A DNA stretch of 26,281 nt, taken from contig HF986340.1 in assembly GCA_000432655.1 (NCBI GenBank), positions 7,603 through 33,883 of the forward strand. Direction: 5' to 3'. This document shows, one piece after another, positions 1 to 8,297 of this stretch. The translations under genes were made by a program, and so were the position numbers. Within the stretch, counting starts at the first letter, position 1. The number at the start of each line of letters is the position of its first letter. The notes beneath the pieces were generated by a model. That model was given only the letters and a program-made list of their open reading frames with translations. It did no database searches and was not told the DNA's origin. The DNA is from Bacteroides sp. CAG:1060. Lineage in GTDB: Bacteria; Bacteroidota; Bacteroidia; Bacteroidales; UBA932.

Positions 1-339
1 GACTTCAGATGCCTTTTTCACCTCAACCGGTTTGTCGCCGGAAAGAGTATTGCTTTTGATGATTGTCTCGTGTTCCTGATCATCTTCAACTTCCTCTTCC
101 TTCGGCTGCTTACGCCCCTTCTCTATAATTTCCTTTATCTTTATATCCACCTTATCCGCAGCCTGCTTGATTTCGAGATCCTTGCCGAACTGTTTGGAAA
201 TAGCCGGCATATAGCTCTCATCAATTTTGGCATTAGGATTGGCATCAAGCTCGACACCGATCTTCTGAAGGAAGTTCACAAGGTCATCAAGCCCGATATT
301 GAATTGTCTAATTATTTTATTCAGTCTTATTTCTGCCAT
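1..339 (-). CDS. infB: Translation initiation factor IF-2, N-terminal part (cut by window edge)
   Basis: Only the first 113 codons are in the window; the gene continues past the left edge. IF-2 is the GTPase that brings initiator tRNA to the 30S subunit, but the GTPase domain is not visible here. What can be seen is a small helical IF2_N-like domain (about residues 1-50, starting MAEIRLNKIIRQF) followed by a charged Lys/Glu-rich linker, as expected of the long variable N-terminus of Bacteroidetes IF-2. The ATG at 339 lies 6 bases after the nusA stop, so it is the distal gene of rimP-nusA-infB, the classical bacterial order. The assignment rests on the N-terminal domain plus gene order. Confidence 0.9.
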   Translation of the reverse strand, partial: MAEIRLNKIIRQFNIGLDDLVNFLQKIGVELDANPNAKIDESYMPAISKQFGKDLEIKQAADKVDIKIKEIIEKGRKQPKEEEVEDDQEHETIIKSNTLSGDKPVEVKKASEV

Positions 340-345
340 TCCGTA

Positions 346-1614
346 TTAATCTTCGAATTCCTCTTTCAGTATCTTAAAGACATCCGCCACGGTCTCGTCT
401 TCAAGGTCGGCACGCTTGGCGATGTCGGCCTGAGACTTCTCGAGCACTGACTTTGCAGTGTCGCAACCGATGGATTCAAGGCGATCTATGATCCACTGAT
501 CAATAACATCTGAGAATTCGCTGAGCAATACATCCTCCTCCTCGGCATCTTCTCCCTTTGGAAGTTCCCTGTACACCTCTATCTCCCGTCCCACGAGTTT
601 GCTTGCCAGCTCAATATTGACACCATGCCGTCCGATACCCTTGTTGACCTGATCCGGCTGCATGAATACCTTCACCTTGTCTTCCGGATTGTCGCTCATC
701 TCTATAGAAGACACGATGCCCGGATTAAGAGCCCTTTGGATCAAAAGCTTAGGATTCTGAGACCACTGGATGACATCAATATTCTCATTTCTAAGTTCAC
801 GCACTATTCCCATTATACGTCCGCCCTTGACACCGATGCAGGCTCCGATAGGATCAATACGGTCATCGTATGACTCCACTGCCACCTTGGCACGCTCGCC
901 AGGTACACGGACCACCTTCTTGACAGTAATAAGTCCGTCGGCAATCTCAGGAACCTCCTGCTCGAAGAGTCTTTCAAGGAATTCATCGGAAGTACGGCTC
1001 AAGATGATATAAGGCGTGGTATTGTTCTTCATCTCAACGCTCTTGATGATCGTTCTCACGGAATCTCCCTTGCCAAGACGTTCTCCAGGAATCTGCTCAG
1101 ACTTAGGGATATGAAGTTCATTGCCGTCATCATCCAGCAGCAAAGCCTCCTTGGACCAGGACTGATATACCTCGCCATAGAAAAGCTCTCCAACCTTTTC
1201 AGAATACTTCTTGAAGACATTAGCCTTCTCGATATCCATGATTCTTCCCTGAAGATTCTGACGGATGTTCAGGATGCCTCGACGGCCGAATGCCGACAAT
1301 GGAAGGAACTTGGAGTACTGGTCTCCGATTTCGTAGTCGGCAGGATCTCCTCCGTCTTCCTTGATTCCGTCGAGGGTAATCTCGGAGTTGGGATTCTCCA
1401 CCTCTTCCACCACATCGAAATTCTGATAGATTTCACAGGTTCCCTTATCTACATTGACAATCACGTCAAAGTTGTCAGACGAGCCGTATGTCTTGGCTAT
1501 CTGGGTAAGGAACACATCCTTGAGAACCTGCATCATAACCGGGCGGTCAATGTTCTTCTCCTCCTTGAAGTCCTTGAACGCATCGATAAGTGTGATTACT
1601 TTTTCTTTTTCCAT
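346..1614 (-). CDS. nusA: Transcription termination/antitermination protein NusA
   Basis: NusA binds RNA polymerase and nascent RNA and modulates pausing, termination and antitermination. The 422-residue protein has the expected order: an N-terminal polymerase-binding domain (about 1-135), an S1 RNA-binding domain (about 141-206, ending in PYIILSRT), KH1 (about 230-285, with DPIGACIGVKGGRI) and KH2 (about 300-350, with GIGRHGVN). The tail to 422 is acidic and helical; I do not see clear E. coli-type AR1/AR2 repeats, so the length fits the shorter form. It starts 6 bases after the rimP stop and ends 6 bases before infB, so the three are very probably one transcript. Its own leader may respond to NusA (see the hairpin at 1915-1939). 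Confidence 0.96.
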   Translation of the reverse strand: MEKEKVITLIDAFKDFKEEKNIDRPVMMQVLKDVFLTQIAKTYGSSDNFDVIVNVDKGTCEIYQNFDVVEEVENPNSEITLDGIKEDGGDPADYEIGDQYSKFLPLSAFGRRGILNIRQNLQGRIMDIEKANVFKKYSEKVGELFYGEVYQSWSKEALLLDDDGNELHIPKSEQIPGERLGKGDSVRTIIKSVEMKNNTTPYIILSRTSDEFLERLFEQEVPEIADGLITVKKVVRVPGERAKVAVESYDDRIDPIGACIGVKGGRIMGIVRELRNENIDVIQWSQNPKLLIQRALNPGIVSSIEMSDNPEDKVKVFMQPDQVNKGIGRHGVNIELASKLVGREIEVYRELPKGEDAEEEDVLLSEFSDVIDQWIIDRLESIGCDTAKSVLEKSQADIAKRADLEDETVADVFKILKEEFED

Positions 1615-1620
1615 TATTTG

Positions 1621-1893
1621 TTATTCTTTTGTTGTATTCAATATTTCATCCGCCTCGGCAGCGTCTATCCCGGCGGAGCTTACTGTGAGCGCATAGTCTT
1701 CGATGTTCCTGTCAAAACTGTCAAGCACCGCACGATGCACGAACTCGCAATCGGAGAGATCCACGTTGTCGTTCGCCTTGTCAATAATCACCTCGAAGAC
1801 ATTGTCATCGTCATTGAGGCTCATCTCCACCACCGTACAGCCGCGCTCTGCGGCGGCCTGATTTACAATTTCTTTGAATTTCAATAGGTCCAT
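1621..1893 (-). CDS. rimP: Ribosome maturation factor RimP, N-terminal domain only (short form)
   Basis: RimP helps 30S subunit maturation. The 90 residues match the N-terminal domain of the family: an initial helix, then strands with EVIIDKANDNVDLSDCE, the helix after it, and SSAGID at about 68-73, which corresponds to the family motif SSPG(L/I)D. Family members are usually about 150 residues, with a C-terminal SH3-like domain after this motif. Here the protein stops about 17 residues later (stop at 1621-1623), and nusA starts at 1614, so there is no room for the missing domain in any frame. Position directly before nusA-infB supports the identity. It could be a functional short form or a decaying gene; the intact frame and tight spacing favour function. 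Confidence 0.8.
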   Translation of the reverse strand: MDLLKFKEIVNQAAAERGCTVVEMSLNDDDNVFEVIIDKANDNVDLSDCEFVHRAVLDSFDRNIEDYALTVSSAGIDAAEADEILNTTKE

Positions 1894-1914
1894 ACGTCTC
1901 TGATTTTATAAAAA

Positions 1915-1939
1915 ATGGAAGACCTCCCCGGCCTTCCAT
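1915..1939 (-). terminator. Hairpin with U-tract: terminator of the proS operon and possible attenuator of rimP-nusA-infB
   Basis: Read on the minus strand, 1939-1930 pairs with 1924-1915 as a 10-bp stem (one G-U pair) with a 5-nt GGGGA loop, followed directly by a T-run (1914-1910, then ATAAAA). This is the form of a Rho-independent terminator. It lies about 50 bases after the stop of the acetyltransferase gene (1989), which it can terminate. It also lies between the rimP promoter (1954-1984) and the rimP start (1893), so transcripts started there must pass it. The structure is read by eye; folding energy was not computed. Confidence 0.7.
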
Positions 1940-1953
1940 CTCGTTCACAACTG

Positions 1954-1984
1954 CAAATGTAGCAATAAATTCCGAATATTCAAA
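1954..1984 (-). promoter_or_regulatory. Bacteroidetes-type promoter for rimP-nusA-infB
   Basis: On the minus strand there is a TTTG (-33 box, 1984-1981), exactly 19 bases, then TACATTTG (-7 box, 1961-1954). This is a perfect match to the Bacteroides primary sigma factor consensus TTTG-N19-TAnnTTTG. The expected transcription start is near 1947-1949, giving a leader of about 55 bases that contains the hairpin at 1915-1939. No Shine-Dalgarno is seen before the rimP ATG, as is usual in this phylum. Confidence 0.8.
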
Positions 1985-1988
1985 ATAT

Positions 1989-3170
1989 TCAGATTTCCAT
2001 CTTCAGAATGTCCCTGAGAAGACCATCATATTTCACTCTGGTGTCAGCCACCACAAATCCCTTTGCAAGGAAGTTCCGTTCGCTCGGAATATTCTTGGGA
2101 TCCACCGTGGCCAGAATATAGCGGCAGCTCTTCTGCTTGGCAAGAGCAACGGACCAATCAATAAAATGCCGGTGGAATCCACGACCGCGATATGCAGGAC
2201 CGACTACCACAGCATCGAAAGTCAGCACCTCACAAGGATTCAGTCCCAAATCAGAAGCAAGGCTACGGCTTCCCTCGCGATTATTCACCACTACAGAGAA
2301 AGCCGCAAGTTTACCCTCCGGAGAGACTATTCCGCACAGATTGTCACGCTGGAGCGACTCGATAAGTTCTTCCCGGCTCAAAGAGAAAAACAATTTCTTG
2401 TCTTCAAGTCCGTCCACCACCTCATCCTGAAGCTGCATCACCGCACTCAGGCTGTCAAAGCCCAGAGTCTTCATCCGGAACCCGTCAGGCAATTCAGCCA
2501 CAGTCTTATTATACTCCGAAAGTCCGTCATCGAAGAGATACAATTTGTTCTCAAGATAGGACTCAGGGAACATGAATTTCGAGCAAGGCACATGCCTTTG
2601 CCAGCCGTTCTGCCCGCTGTTCTCTTTTTCGCGATGCTTGACCCATATCTTGTACAACTCGAACACCTGAACATAGGACGAAGATGTGGGAAGTATGTAT
2701 TTTTCCTGAATATACGGGTTGTTCATAAACAGGAAAAACCTATACCCGAACAGGTCGTCAAGATCCTCTATATTGGCAATATGGTGGCGATAAAGCAGAT
2801 ACAGATTCTCAAAGAACGTGCAATACTGCGCCACCTCGACACTGGACACGTCCTTCCACCTGTCGTATCCGTAATCCCCTTCTGTCTCCGCCGTCTCCAG
2901 AATCTCATACACTTTCATGAGACGGTCGCTGTCATGGAAATAGTTGTTCAGGTCTATGAGCATCTCGCTGCATGTGACATCAGACCCGTTTTTCAATTCA
3001 ATGGCAATAAAAAGGGTTCCCACCAATGTGGCCGCAAGGGAAAAAATCCCCACGGTAGCTTCCTCTCCGGTTCTGAAAGTATGCACAATCAGCAGGCACA
3101 GCAGAACCAGAACCACAGAAGCCAATACGATCAGCAGGGAAACGCTAGTCTTGTACTTTATTCTCCTCAT
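1989..3170 (-). CDS. Membrane-anchored protein with C-terminal GNAT acetyltransferase domain
   Basis: The 393-residue protein begins with two hydrophobic segments (about 10-30 and 38-58), so it is probably anchored in the inner membrane. A helical region follows (about 65-225), with a DUF4760-like look that I cannot confirm. The C-terminal third (about 233-393) reads as a GNAT domain: the motif A core is VVVGPAYRGRGFH (about 321-333), containing the acetyl-CoA-binding R-G-R-G, and NIPSERNFLAKGF (360-372) resembles the usual last helix and strand. The substrate is unknown. The start overlaps the 3' end of tilS by 26 bases, and the gene is last in the proS-DUF3078-tilS cluster. The membrane/GNAT combination is unusual; the GNAT call is firmer than anything about the middle part. 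Confidence 0.75.
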   Translation of the reverse strand: MRRIKYKTSVSLLIVLASVVLVLLCLLIVHTFRTGEEATVGIFSLAATLVGTLFIAIELKNGSDVTCSEMLIDLNNYFHDSDRLMKVYEILETAETEGDYGYDRWKDVSSVEVAQYCTFFENLYLLYRHHIANIEDLDDLFGYRFFLFMNNPYIQEKYILPTSSSYVQVFELYKIWVKHREKENSGQNGWQRHVPCSKFMFPESYLENKLYLFDDGLSEYNKTVAELPDGFRMKTLGFDSLSAVMQLQDEVVDGLEDKKLFFSLSREELIESLQRDNLCGIVSPEGKLAAFSVVVNNREGSRSLASDLGLNPCEVLTFDAVVVGPAYRGRGFHRHFIDWSVALAKQKSCRYILATVDPKNIPSERNFLAKGFVVADTRVKYDGLLRDILKMEI

Positions 3171-4377
3171 AATGCAATCGGATTATATGTTTCGTGTTTT
3201 CATCCACTTTTACCGCCTCATCTATGCGTCTGCACAAAAGAGCAGCCACATGCGAGCCGTCCAGTTCAATCACCTCGACAGCAGCTTTTTCGTCAGGGGT
3301 CATTTTGTACTCATTCAGAATATCGGAAACTTTCCTGCGGCCCTTCATGCCATACGGTACCATCCAATCTCCGCTTTTCCAGCGTCGCAGCGTCCAGTCA
3401 GAGCCCAACTTGTCGGCATCAGCAATCAAATATCCGTCCGGCTGCTTCAGCGTTTCGACAGCATCCCTTGGGACAAATTCACGCACAAGGCTTCTTTCCA
3501 CCGCTCCACCGCAAAGAATTTTCAACCGGTCGCTACCCACAGCCACAGGTCCGAACCGCTTGCCTGCAGTCTGTTTCCCGGAGCGCAACAACCGCACCAG
3601 AGAATCATATTCCACCTTTCCGATGCCGCTGCCATCAAGAATCCGCCAAAGCACATATTCCCAATGTTTCACTCCCAGCAACCCCCGGATACTGACATCC
3701 CCTCCCGGAAGCAGCACCGCATCTCTGACTCCCAGAAAATAATCCTCCACGATATCATCCGCTTGTGCAAACCGCACCATATCTTCCCCGAGCGTCCTGA
3801 CAAATGACGGGTTAATCTTCTCAAACTGAGGGAAAACCTCATTTCGAAGGATATTCCTTTTGTATATGTTTTCCGAATTGGTCTTGTCCTCACGCCACGC
3901 CAAACCATGGGAGGTCATCCAAGTCTCTATCTCCGACCGCTCAACCCCCAACAACGGACGCAATATGCCGGAATGCTCCCCCATGCCACGGATTCCCTTC
4001 AAGCCGGTACCCCTCAACAGATTGAGGACAAGGGTCTCGGCATTGTCGTTGGCATTGTGTGCAACGGCTACGGCATCATAGCCAAACTCGGAAAGCAGCT
4101 CTCTGAACCAGGAATACCTCAAATCACGGGCGGCCATCTCCGTACTGATTCCTCTCTGCGTCGCATACGCAAGAGTATCGAACCTGCGGACATGACACTC
4201 CACGCCATGCTCCCTGCACCACTCGCGCACAAAGGTCTCATCGCCGTCAGAATCAGCACCGCGCAACGAGAAGTTGCAATGGGCCACAGCAAAACAGGCT
4301 CCGGGAAAAAACTCCGAAGCCCTGTTTGCCATATACATCGAATCGATGCCTCCACTGACTGCAAGGAGCACTTTCAT
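3145..4377 (-). CDS. tilS: tRNA(Ile)-lysidine synthase TilS
   Basis: TilS uses ATP to attach lysine to cytidine 34 of the tRNA-Ile that reads AUA. The PP-loop is at residues 8-13 (SGGIDS). The ATPase domain continues with AVAHCNFSLRG and AHNANDNAETLVLNLLRGTG, both typical of TilS, then the LRPLL segment and the NSENIYKRNILRNEVFP stretch. A C-terminal domain ends near WKSGDWMVPYGMKGRRKVSDI, as in full-length family members. At 410 residues it is a normal length. Its ATG lies 5 bases after the DUF3078 stop, and its end overlaps the acetyltransferase gene by 26 bases, which suggests translational coupling. Confidence 0.95.
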   Translation of the reverse strand: MKVLLAVSGGIDSMYMANRASEFFPGACFAVAHCNFSLRGADSDGDETFVREWCREHGVECHVRRFDTLAYATQRGISTEMAARDLRYSWFRELLSEFGYDAVAVAHNANDNAETLVLNLLRGTGLKGIRGMGEHSGILRPLLGVERSEIETWMTSHGLAWREDKTNSENIYKRNILRNEVFPQFEKINPSFVRTLGEDMVRFAQADDIVEDYFLGVRDAVLLPGGDVSIRGLLGVKHWEYVLWRILDGSGIGKVEYDSLVRLLRSGKQTAGKRFGPVAVGSDRLKILCGGAVERSLVREFVPRDAVETLKQPDGYLIADADKLGSDWTLRRWKSGDWMVPYGMKGRRKVSDILNEYKMTPDEKAAVEVIELDGSHVAALLCRRIDEAVKVDENTKHIIRLHYEENKVQD

Positions 4378-4382
4378 TTCCT

Positions 4383-5387
4383 TTATCGCTTATTTGATAT
4401 AAGGTATGTGAATTTGATAGCAAAAGAATCCTTGAACTGTACTCTCTGATGTCCGTCTATCATCACGATCGGATCGTAGAGCAACCATGTATCAAGCGAG
4501 ACCTTGAAATACTTTGAAATCTGACAGGTAATCTTATTATCCCAGTTGACGCGATTGCTCTTGAACGGGCTGTTCAGATAATCCGTAAACAGCACGAGCT
4601 GTGTCTCATACATGAAGATATCGTTGAGCGCCATCTTGAAATTCATCTTGATCTGGGCACCGAATTGAAACAAGGCGTTATGATAATTCTCCCCAAGCTC
4701 CGGGTCCAAATCGTCCGAGCGGAGCTTCATACCGTATTTCTTTCTCAACTCTTCCGTCGTACAGATGGTGAATCCACCGGTAAGAGGGGCTATATTGACA
4801 TTGAACCAGTCATTAGGCGTCCAATCCATACCGAGCGCTATGTTGGTATAGGCCGGAGAGAAGAGTCCGGACTTGAGCTTTCCCTCCCACTCCTCTGTCT
4901 CCTCATTGAGTTTATAGGAGTCATAGCTGTCCGTAAACTGTGACCTGAAGTCGAAGGATGCAGTATAGTTCCACTTGCTTTCCTTGGATGTGCGATACGC
5001 AAGGCGGCTCTCAAGATACATCAAGTCATTGCTCTTCTGAAGCAGATTTTTCTTGTCGGCAGACCAAAAGAATCCGTACTGGAGCTGAAGACGGTTGTTC
5101 CAACTCAAAAACTTTTTAGCATAATTCGCCTTGGCGTCAACACCTATATTCAAAGTGAAGGTATTGTAACCACCTGCGGCCCAGTTCCACAAATTGGTAC
5201 TGCTGGTACCCAAGTCAAACTGCGCGGAAGAATTCCAGTACTGAGGCCTCTCCTCCTTGTCTTTGGTCTGTGGTGCCTGCATAAGGGCAGCAGCGGCTTC
5301 CGCAGCGGCCTTCTGCACATCACTCTGCGCATGGGCACTACCGCATACGATTGAGAAAAAGGCTATAAAGGCCAGTAATTTCTTCAT
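4383..5387 (-). CDS. DUF3078-family outer-membrane beta-barrel protein
   Basis: A signal peptide is clear (MKKLLAFIAFFSIVCGSAHA, cleavage near residue 20). The mature part is rich in alternating aromatic and polar strands, e.g. WNNRLQLQYGFFW and KYFKVSLDTWLLYDP, as in a small outer-membrane barrel. The pattern WNSSAQFDLGTSSTNLWNWAAGG followed by long strands fits DUF3078, a Bacteroidetes family of unknown function. It sits 13 bases after the proS stop and 5 bases before tilS, so it is probably on the proS transcript. No ligand or partner can be inferred from the sequence. Confidence 0.8.
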   Translation of the reverse strand: MKKLLAFIAFFSIVCGSAHAQSDVQKAAAEAAAALMQAPQTKDKEERPQYWNSSAQFDLGTSSTNLWNWAAGGYNTFTLNIGVDAKANYAKKFLSWNNRLQLQYGFFWSADKKNLLQKSNDLMYLESRLAYRTSKESKWNYTASFDFRSQFTDSYDSYKLNEETEEWEGKLKSGLFSPAYTNIALGMDWTPNDWFNVNIAPLTGGFTICTTEELRKKYGMKLRSDDLDPELGENYHNALFQFGAQIKMNFKMALNDIFMYETQLVLFTDYLNSPFKSNRVNWDNKITCQISKYFKVSLDTWLLYDPIVMIDGHQRVQFKDSFAIKFTYLISNKR

Positions 5388-5400
5388 ATCCTCTCCGCGA

Positions 5401-6879
5401 TTAGTATGCTATTGCATATACGACACGCTGTTTGGACGGTTTGCCGGAATAAATATCCACTCCATCTTCCTCGCATACATAGCTGTCAATAGGAATACAC
5501 CTGATGGTAGCTTTGGTGGCATCCTTTATGGCCTGTTCCGTCTCGGTGGTACCGTCCCAATGGCAGAGAAGGAATTTGCCGGTATTGATTTTGGCCTTGA
5601 ACTCTTCCCAGCTGTCACATTTCTCCACATGAGCATCCCTGAATGCAAGTGCCTTGGCGTAGATATTGTCCTGAATATCATCAAGCAGACTTACGATATG
5701 TTCCGTTATTCCGTCCAACGCCATGGTCTCTTTGGTAAGAGTATCGCGCCTTGCCACTTCTACAGTCCCGGATGCAAGATCCCTTGCGCCCATTGCTATA
5801 CGTACAGGCACGCCCTTCAACTCCCACTCCGCAAATTTGAATCCCGGTCGCAGATTGTCCCTGTCGTCGATACGGCAGCTGACTCCCCTGGACTCCAGAT
5901 TGTCCTTAATGGCGGTCATCTTCTCAATAATGCTCTGGTGCTCCTCATCAGTCTTGAAAATAGGAACCATCACTACCTGGATAGGAGCAAGCCTTGGAGG
6001 GAGCACAAGTCCGTTATCATCACCATGAGCCATTATAAGAGCTCCCATAAGTCTGGTGCTCACACCCCATGAGGTAGCCCATACATATTCCTGCTTGCCC
6101 TCTTTGGTGGTATACTGCACATCGAAAGACTTGGCGAAATTCTGCCCGAGGAAATGAGATGTACCGGACTGGAGCGCTTTTCCATCCTGCATCATAGCCT
6201 CTATGGTAAGGGTATCAAGCGCACCGGCGAATCTCTCGTTAGGGCTCTTGTGTCCGACAATGACCGGCAGGGCCATCACCTCACGCGCAAATTTGGCATA
6301 TACCTGCACCATTTCGTATGCTTTGGCCTGAGCTTCCTCGGAGGTAGCGTGGGCAGTGTGTCCCTCCTGCCAAAGGAACTCTGCGGTACGAAGGAAGACT
6401 CGCGTTCTCATCTCCCATCTCACCACATTGCACCACTGGTTGCACAATATAGGAAGGTCTCTCCATGAGGTTATCCAGTTCTTGTAAGTATTCCAGATAA
6501 TTGTCTCGGAGGTAGGGCGAACTATCAACTCTTCTTCCAGCTTGGCGTCAGGATCCACTACGATTCCATTTCCTTCAGGATCATTCATAAGCCTGTGATG
6601 CGTCACGACCGCGCATTCCTTCGCAAAACCGGCCACATGCTCAGCCTCACGACTGAAGAAAGACTTCGGAATAAACAGCGGGAAATATGCATTCTGAACT
6701 CCGGTCTTTTTAAACATGCCGTCAAGGAGACTCTGCATCTTCTCCCAGATTGCATATCCGTAAGGCTTGATAACCATACATCCCCTGACCGCCGACTGCT
6801 CGGCAAGATCAGCCTTAAGGGCCAAATCATTATACCACTGAGAGTAGTTCTCAGCTCGCTTAGTTACCTCTTTTGCCAT
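5401..6879 (-). CDS. proS: Prolyl-tRNA synthetase (archaeal/eukaryotic-like type)
   Basis: This class II synthetase charges tRNA-Pro. Visible motifs are [10 protein letters not shown] (121-130), motif 2 ([20 protein letters not shown], about 154-173) and motif 3 ([17 protein letters not shown], about 312-328). The anticodon-binding domain follows, then the extra C-terminal domain with spaced cysteines ([27 protein letters not shown]) and the terminal Tyr typical of the archaeal-type enzyme. The 492-residue length matches that type, and the long editing insertion of the E. coli type is absent. I start at 6879 ([18 protein letters not shown]); an in-frame ATG at 6966 would add 29 low-quality residues running through the promoter region. 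It is first in the leftward proS cluster. Confidence 0.96.
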   Translation of the reverse strand: MAKEVTKRAENYSQWYNDLALKADLAEQSAVRGCMVIKPYGYAIWEKMQSLLDGMFKKTGVQNAYFPLFIPKSFFSREAEHVAGFAKECAVVTHHRLMNDPEGNGIVVDPDAKLEEELIVRPTSETIIWNTYKNWITSWRDLPILCNQWCNVVRWEMRTRVFLRTAEFLWQEGHTAHATSEEAQAKAYEMVQVYAKFAREVMALPVIVGHKSPNERFAGALDTLTIEAMMQDGKALQSGTSHFLGQNFAKSFDVQYTTKEGKQEYVWATSWGVSTRLMGALIMAHGDDNGLVLPPRLAPIQVVMVPIFKTDEEHQSIIEKMTAIKDNLESRGVSCRIDDRDNLRPGFKFAEWELKGVPVRIAMGARDLASGTVEVARRDTLTKETMALDGITEHIVSLLDDIQDNIYAKALAFRDAHVEKCDSWEEFKAKINTGKFLLCHWDGTTETEQAIKDATKATIRCIPIDSYVCEEDGVDIYSGKPSKQRVVYAIAY

Positions 6880-6963
6880 ATTCTGTTGAATTTTCTGCTT
6901 TTTTTTTAGAAATTTGCATCTATATGTAAAGACGATACTGGAACACCAGTTCGACTTTGCACG

Positions 6964-6971
6964 CAAAGATA
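6964..6971 (-). promoter_or_regulatory. Putative -7 box for proS
   Basis: The minus strand reads TATCTTTGCG here, a perfect TAnnTTTG -7 box in the commonest Bacteroidetes form. The -33 position 19 bases upstream does not read TTTG, so the match is partial. A start near 6957 would give a proS leader of about 78 bases that begins close to a small hairpin (ACTGG-TGTT-CCAGT at 6950-6937) and contains a run of nine A. No T-box is seen. Confidence 0.45.
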
Positions 6972-6999
6972 CAATTTTTATTAATAAAGGAGATAGAAT

Positions 7000-8277
7000 A
7001 TGAAACAGAGCATCACACTTTTACTGCCGCTCATCCTATTGGCAGCATCTTGCGGTACAACTGCGCAATATTCCGCTCATAGATTCGAGGACGGCCTGTA
7101 TGTCGTGTCAAGCGTTCGAGAAGTGAAAATCTACTCCCCTGAAGAATTCGAGCAGCGGGCGGCAATGGACCTTGCCTGCAAAAAATCGTTTGGAGAGAAC
7201 GATTATGAATCATATTCCGTAATCATAGTACCATCCCTGATGTTCAGTTCATGGTGCTATGACCCGTGGTATTATGACGCATGGGATTATTACAGATGGA
7301 ATCGCGGATGGAGAGACCCTTGGTACTACAATTCATGGAGATACAATTATCGGTATTATGACCCTTGGTATAATCCATGGAGATACGACCCATGGTATCA
7401 CAACCCGTGGAGATATGACCCGTGGTACTATGATCCTTGGAGATATGATCCTTGGTACTACGACCCATGGTATGGCCCGTACTGGCACGGAGGATATGTT
7501 GGCCCTGTCGGACCACGCCCGCCGAAGCCGGGATTGTCCCCGAACGGAAACTATTACTACGGACCGAGACGGAGCACCCAGACAAACGGCAACAGAGAAG
7601 TGAGTGCCAGCCGCTCCACCGGCAGCGTATCCGGTTCCGGAGGCAACGGAGGCTCATCTTCCGGCAATCGTACCAGAAGCACCTACCCGTCAGGGAACAG
7701 TGCGGGAACGAGAAGCAACTACGGTTCTTCCGGCTCATCCGTTACCGGAAACTCCACCAGAGGTACCGAAAACAGCGGCAGTTCTACAACCAGATCAATA
7801 TATTCGACAAGGAAAGCAAGTCCTAATGTCAACACCGGCCGGAATTCAGGAAGTCAGCCTTCTTCCTCATCCGGATCGAGCGCCACAAGAAGTTCGGGAG
7901 GCTCAAGCACAACCAGAAGTTCAGGTGCCACCAATTCGTCCAGGAGTCACGGAAGCTACAATTCCGGAAGCAATTCAAGGAACTCCGGCAACGCGAACAC
8001 TACCAGAAATTCCGGCAACACTTCCAGGAGTTCAGGAAGTTCAGCTACAAGAAGCTCGGGCAGCACGGGTTCATCCAGGAACTCAGGAATCTCTACCAGG
8101 AATTCCAACAGGTCCTCCGGAAGTTCTACAAGGAGTTCGGGCAGCAGCTATTCCAGAAGTTCAGGCAGCAGCTATTCTGGCGGGAGCTCCAGAAATTCAG
8201 GAGGCAGCGGATACTCCGGAGGCGGTGGATACTCCAGAAGTTCGGGCGGAAGTTCCGGTGGCAGCAGACGCAGGTAG
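7000..8277 (+). CDS. Lipoprotein with Tyr/Trp (DPW) repeats and Ser/Gly/Arg-rich tail
   Basis: The N-terminus is a lipoprotein signal peptide with lipobox LAASC (Cys 18). Residues 25-85 form a compact region of unknown fold. Residues 88-158 are about a dozen imperfect repeats of DPW with Tyr and Arg between, e.g. [11 protein letters not shown]. From about residue 190 to the end (425) the protein is low-complexity Ser/Gly/Asn/Arg/Thr with many RSSGSS-like units, probably unstructured. The start is supported by a good Shine-Dalgarno (aaaggaga, 10 bases or so upstream), which is unusual here. It is divergent from proS and 20 bases before the porin gene. I recall similar Tyr/Trp-rich Bacteroidetes lipoproteins given the misleading label 'vitellogenin'. 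Function unknown; a surface or adhesive role is only a guess. Confidence 0.8.
   Translation: MKQSITLLLPLILLAASCGTTAQYSAHRFEDGLYVVSSVREVKIYSPEEFEQRAAMDLACKKSFGENDYESYSVIIVPSLMFSSWCYDPWYYDAWDYYRWNRGWRDPWYYNSWRYNYRYYDPWYNPWRYDPWYHNPWRYDPWYYDPWRYDPWYYDPWYGPYWHGGYVGPVGPRPPKPGLSPNGNYYYGPRRSTQTNGNREVSASRSTGSVSGSGGNGGSSSGNRTRSTYPSGNSAGTRSNYGSSGSSVTGNSTRGTENSGSSTTRSIYSTRKASPNVNTGRNSGSQPSSSSGSSATRSSGGSSTTRSSGATNSSRSHGSYNSGSNSRNSGNANTTRNSGNTSRSSGSSATRSSGSTGSSRNSGISTRNSNRSSGSSTRSSGSSYSRSSGSSYSGGSSRNSGGSGYSGGGGYSRSSGGSSGGSRRR
7261..7473 (+). repeat. Coding tandem repeats (DPW units)
   Basis: Imperfect direct repeats of about 15-30 bases, built from units such as agatatgacccgtggtac and tatgatccttgg, encode the [11 protein letters not shown] repeats (residues 88-158) of the lipoprotein. 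Synonymous differences between units (ccgtgg, ccatgg, ccttgg) show they are not all freshly duplicated. Confidence 0.8.
7837..8274 (+). repeat. Coding low-complexity repeats (RSSGSS units)
   Basis: Short degenerate repeats such as agaagttcaggc and aggaactcaggaa encode the Arg/Ser/Gly/Asn-rich tail of the lipoprotein. The unit length is not constant. Such stretches are prone to length change between strains and to assembly error. Confidence 0.7.
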
Positions 8278-8297
8278 CATCAGTATGAACACATCTA

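Noticed and set aside
1615..1700. Frameshift as the cause of the short RimP
   Set aside because: nusA begins 6 bases after the stop, and no other frame holds a RimP C-terminal domain before it.
1915..1921. The string ATGGAAG shared by the rimP leader and the tRNA-Glu leader
   Set aside because: Seven bases in different structural settings and opposite contexts; most likely chance.
2166..3695. Open frame of 509 codons on the plus strand
   Set aside because: It is antisense to the acetyltransferase and tilS genes, has no domain or signal I recognise, and its composition is that of a shadow frame.
6880..6963. T-box or other riboswitch before proS
   Set aside because: The leader is about 78 bases and shows only a 5-bp hairpin; no T-box sequence is present, and T-boxes are rare in this phylum.
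6956..6986. Promoter for the lipoprotein gene (TTTG, 19 bases, TATTAATA)
   Set aside because: The -7 box fails the TTTG half and the implied start leaves almost no leader despite a clear Shine-Dalgarno, so I did not list it.
7261..7473. CRISPR-like regular repeats
   Set aside because: Units are in-frame, imperfect, differ synonymously and have no unique spacers; no cas genes are near.
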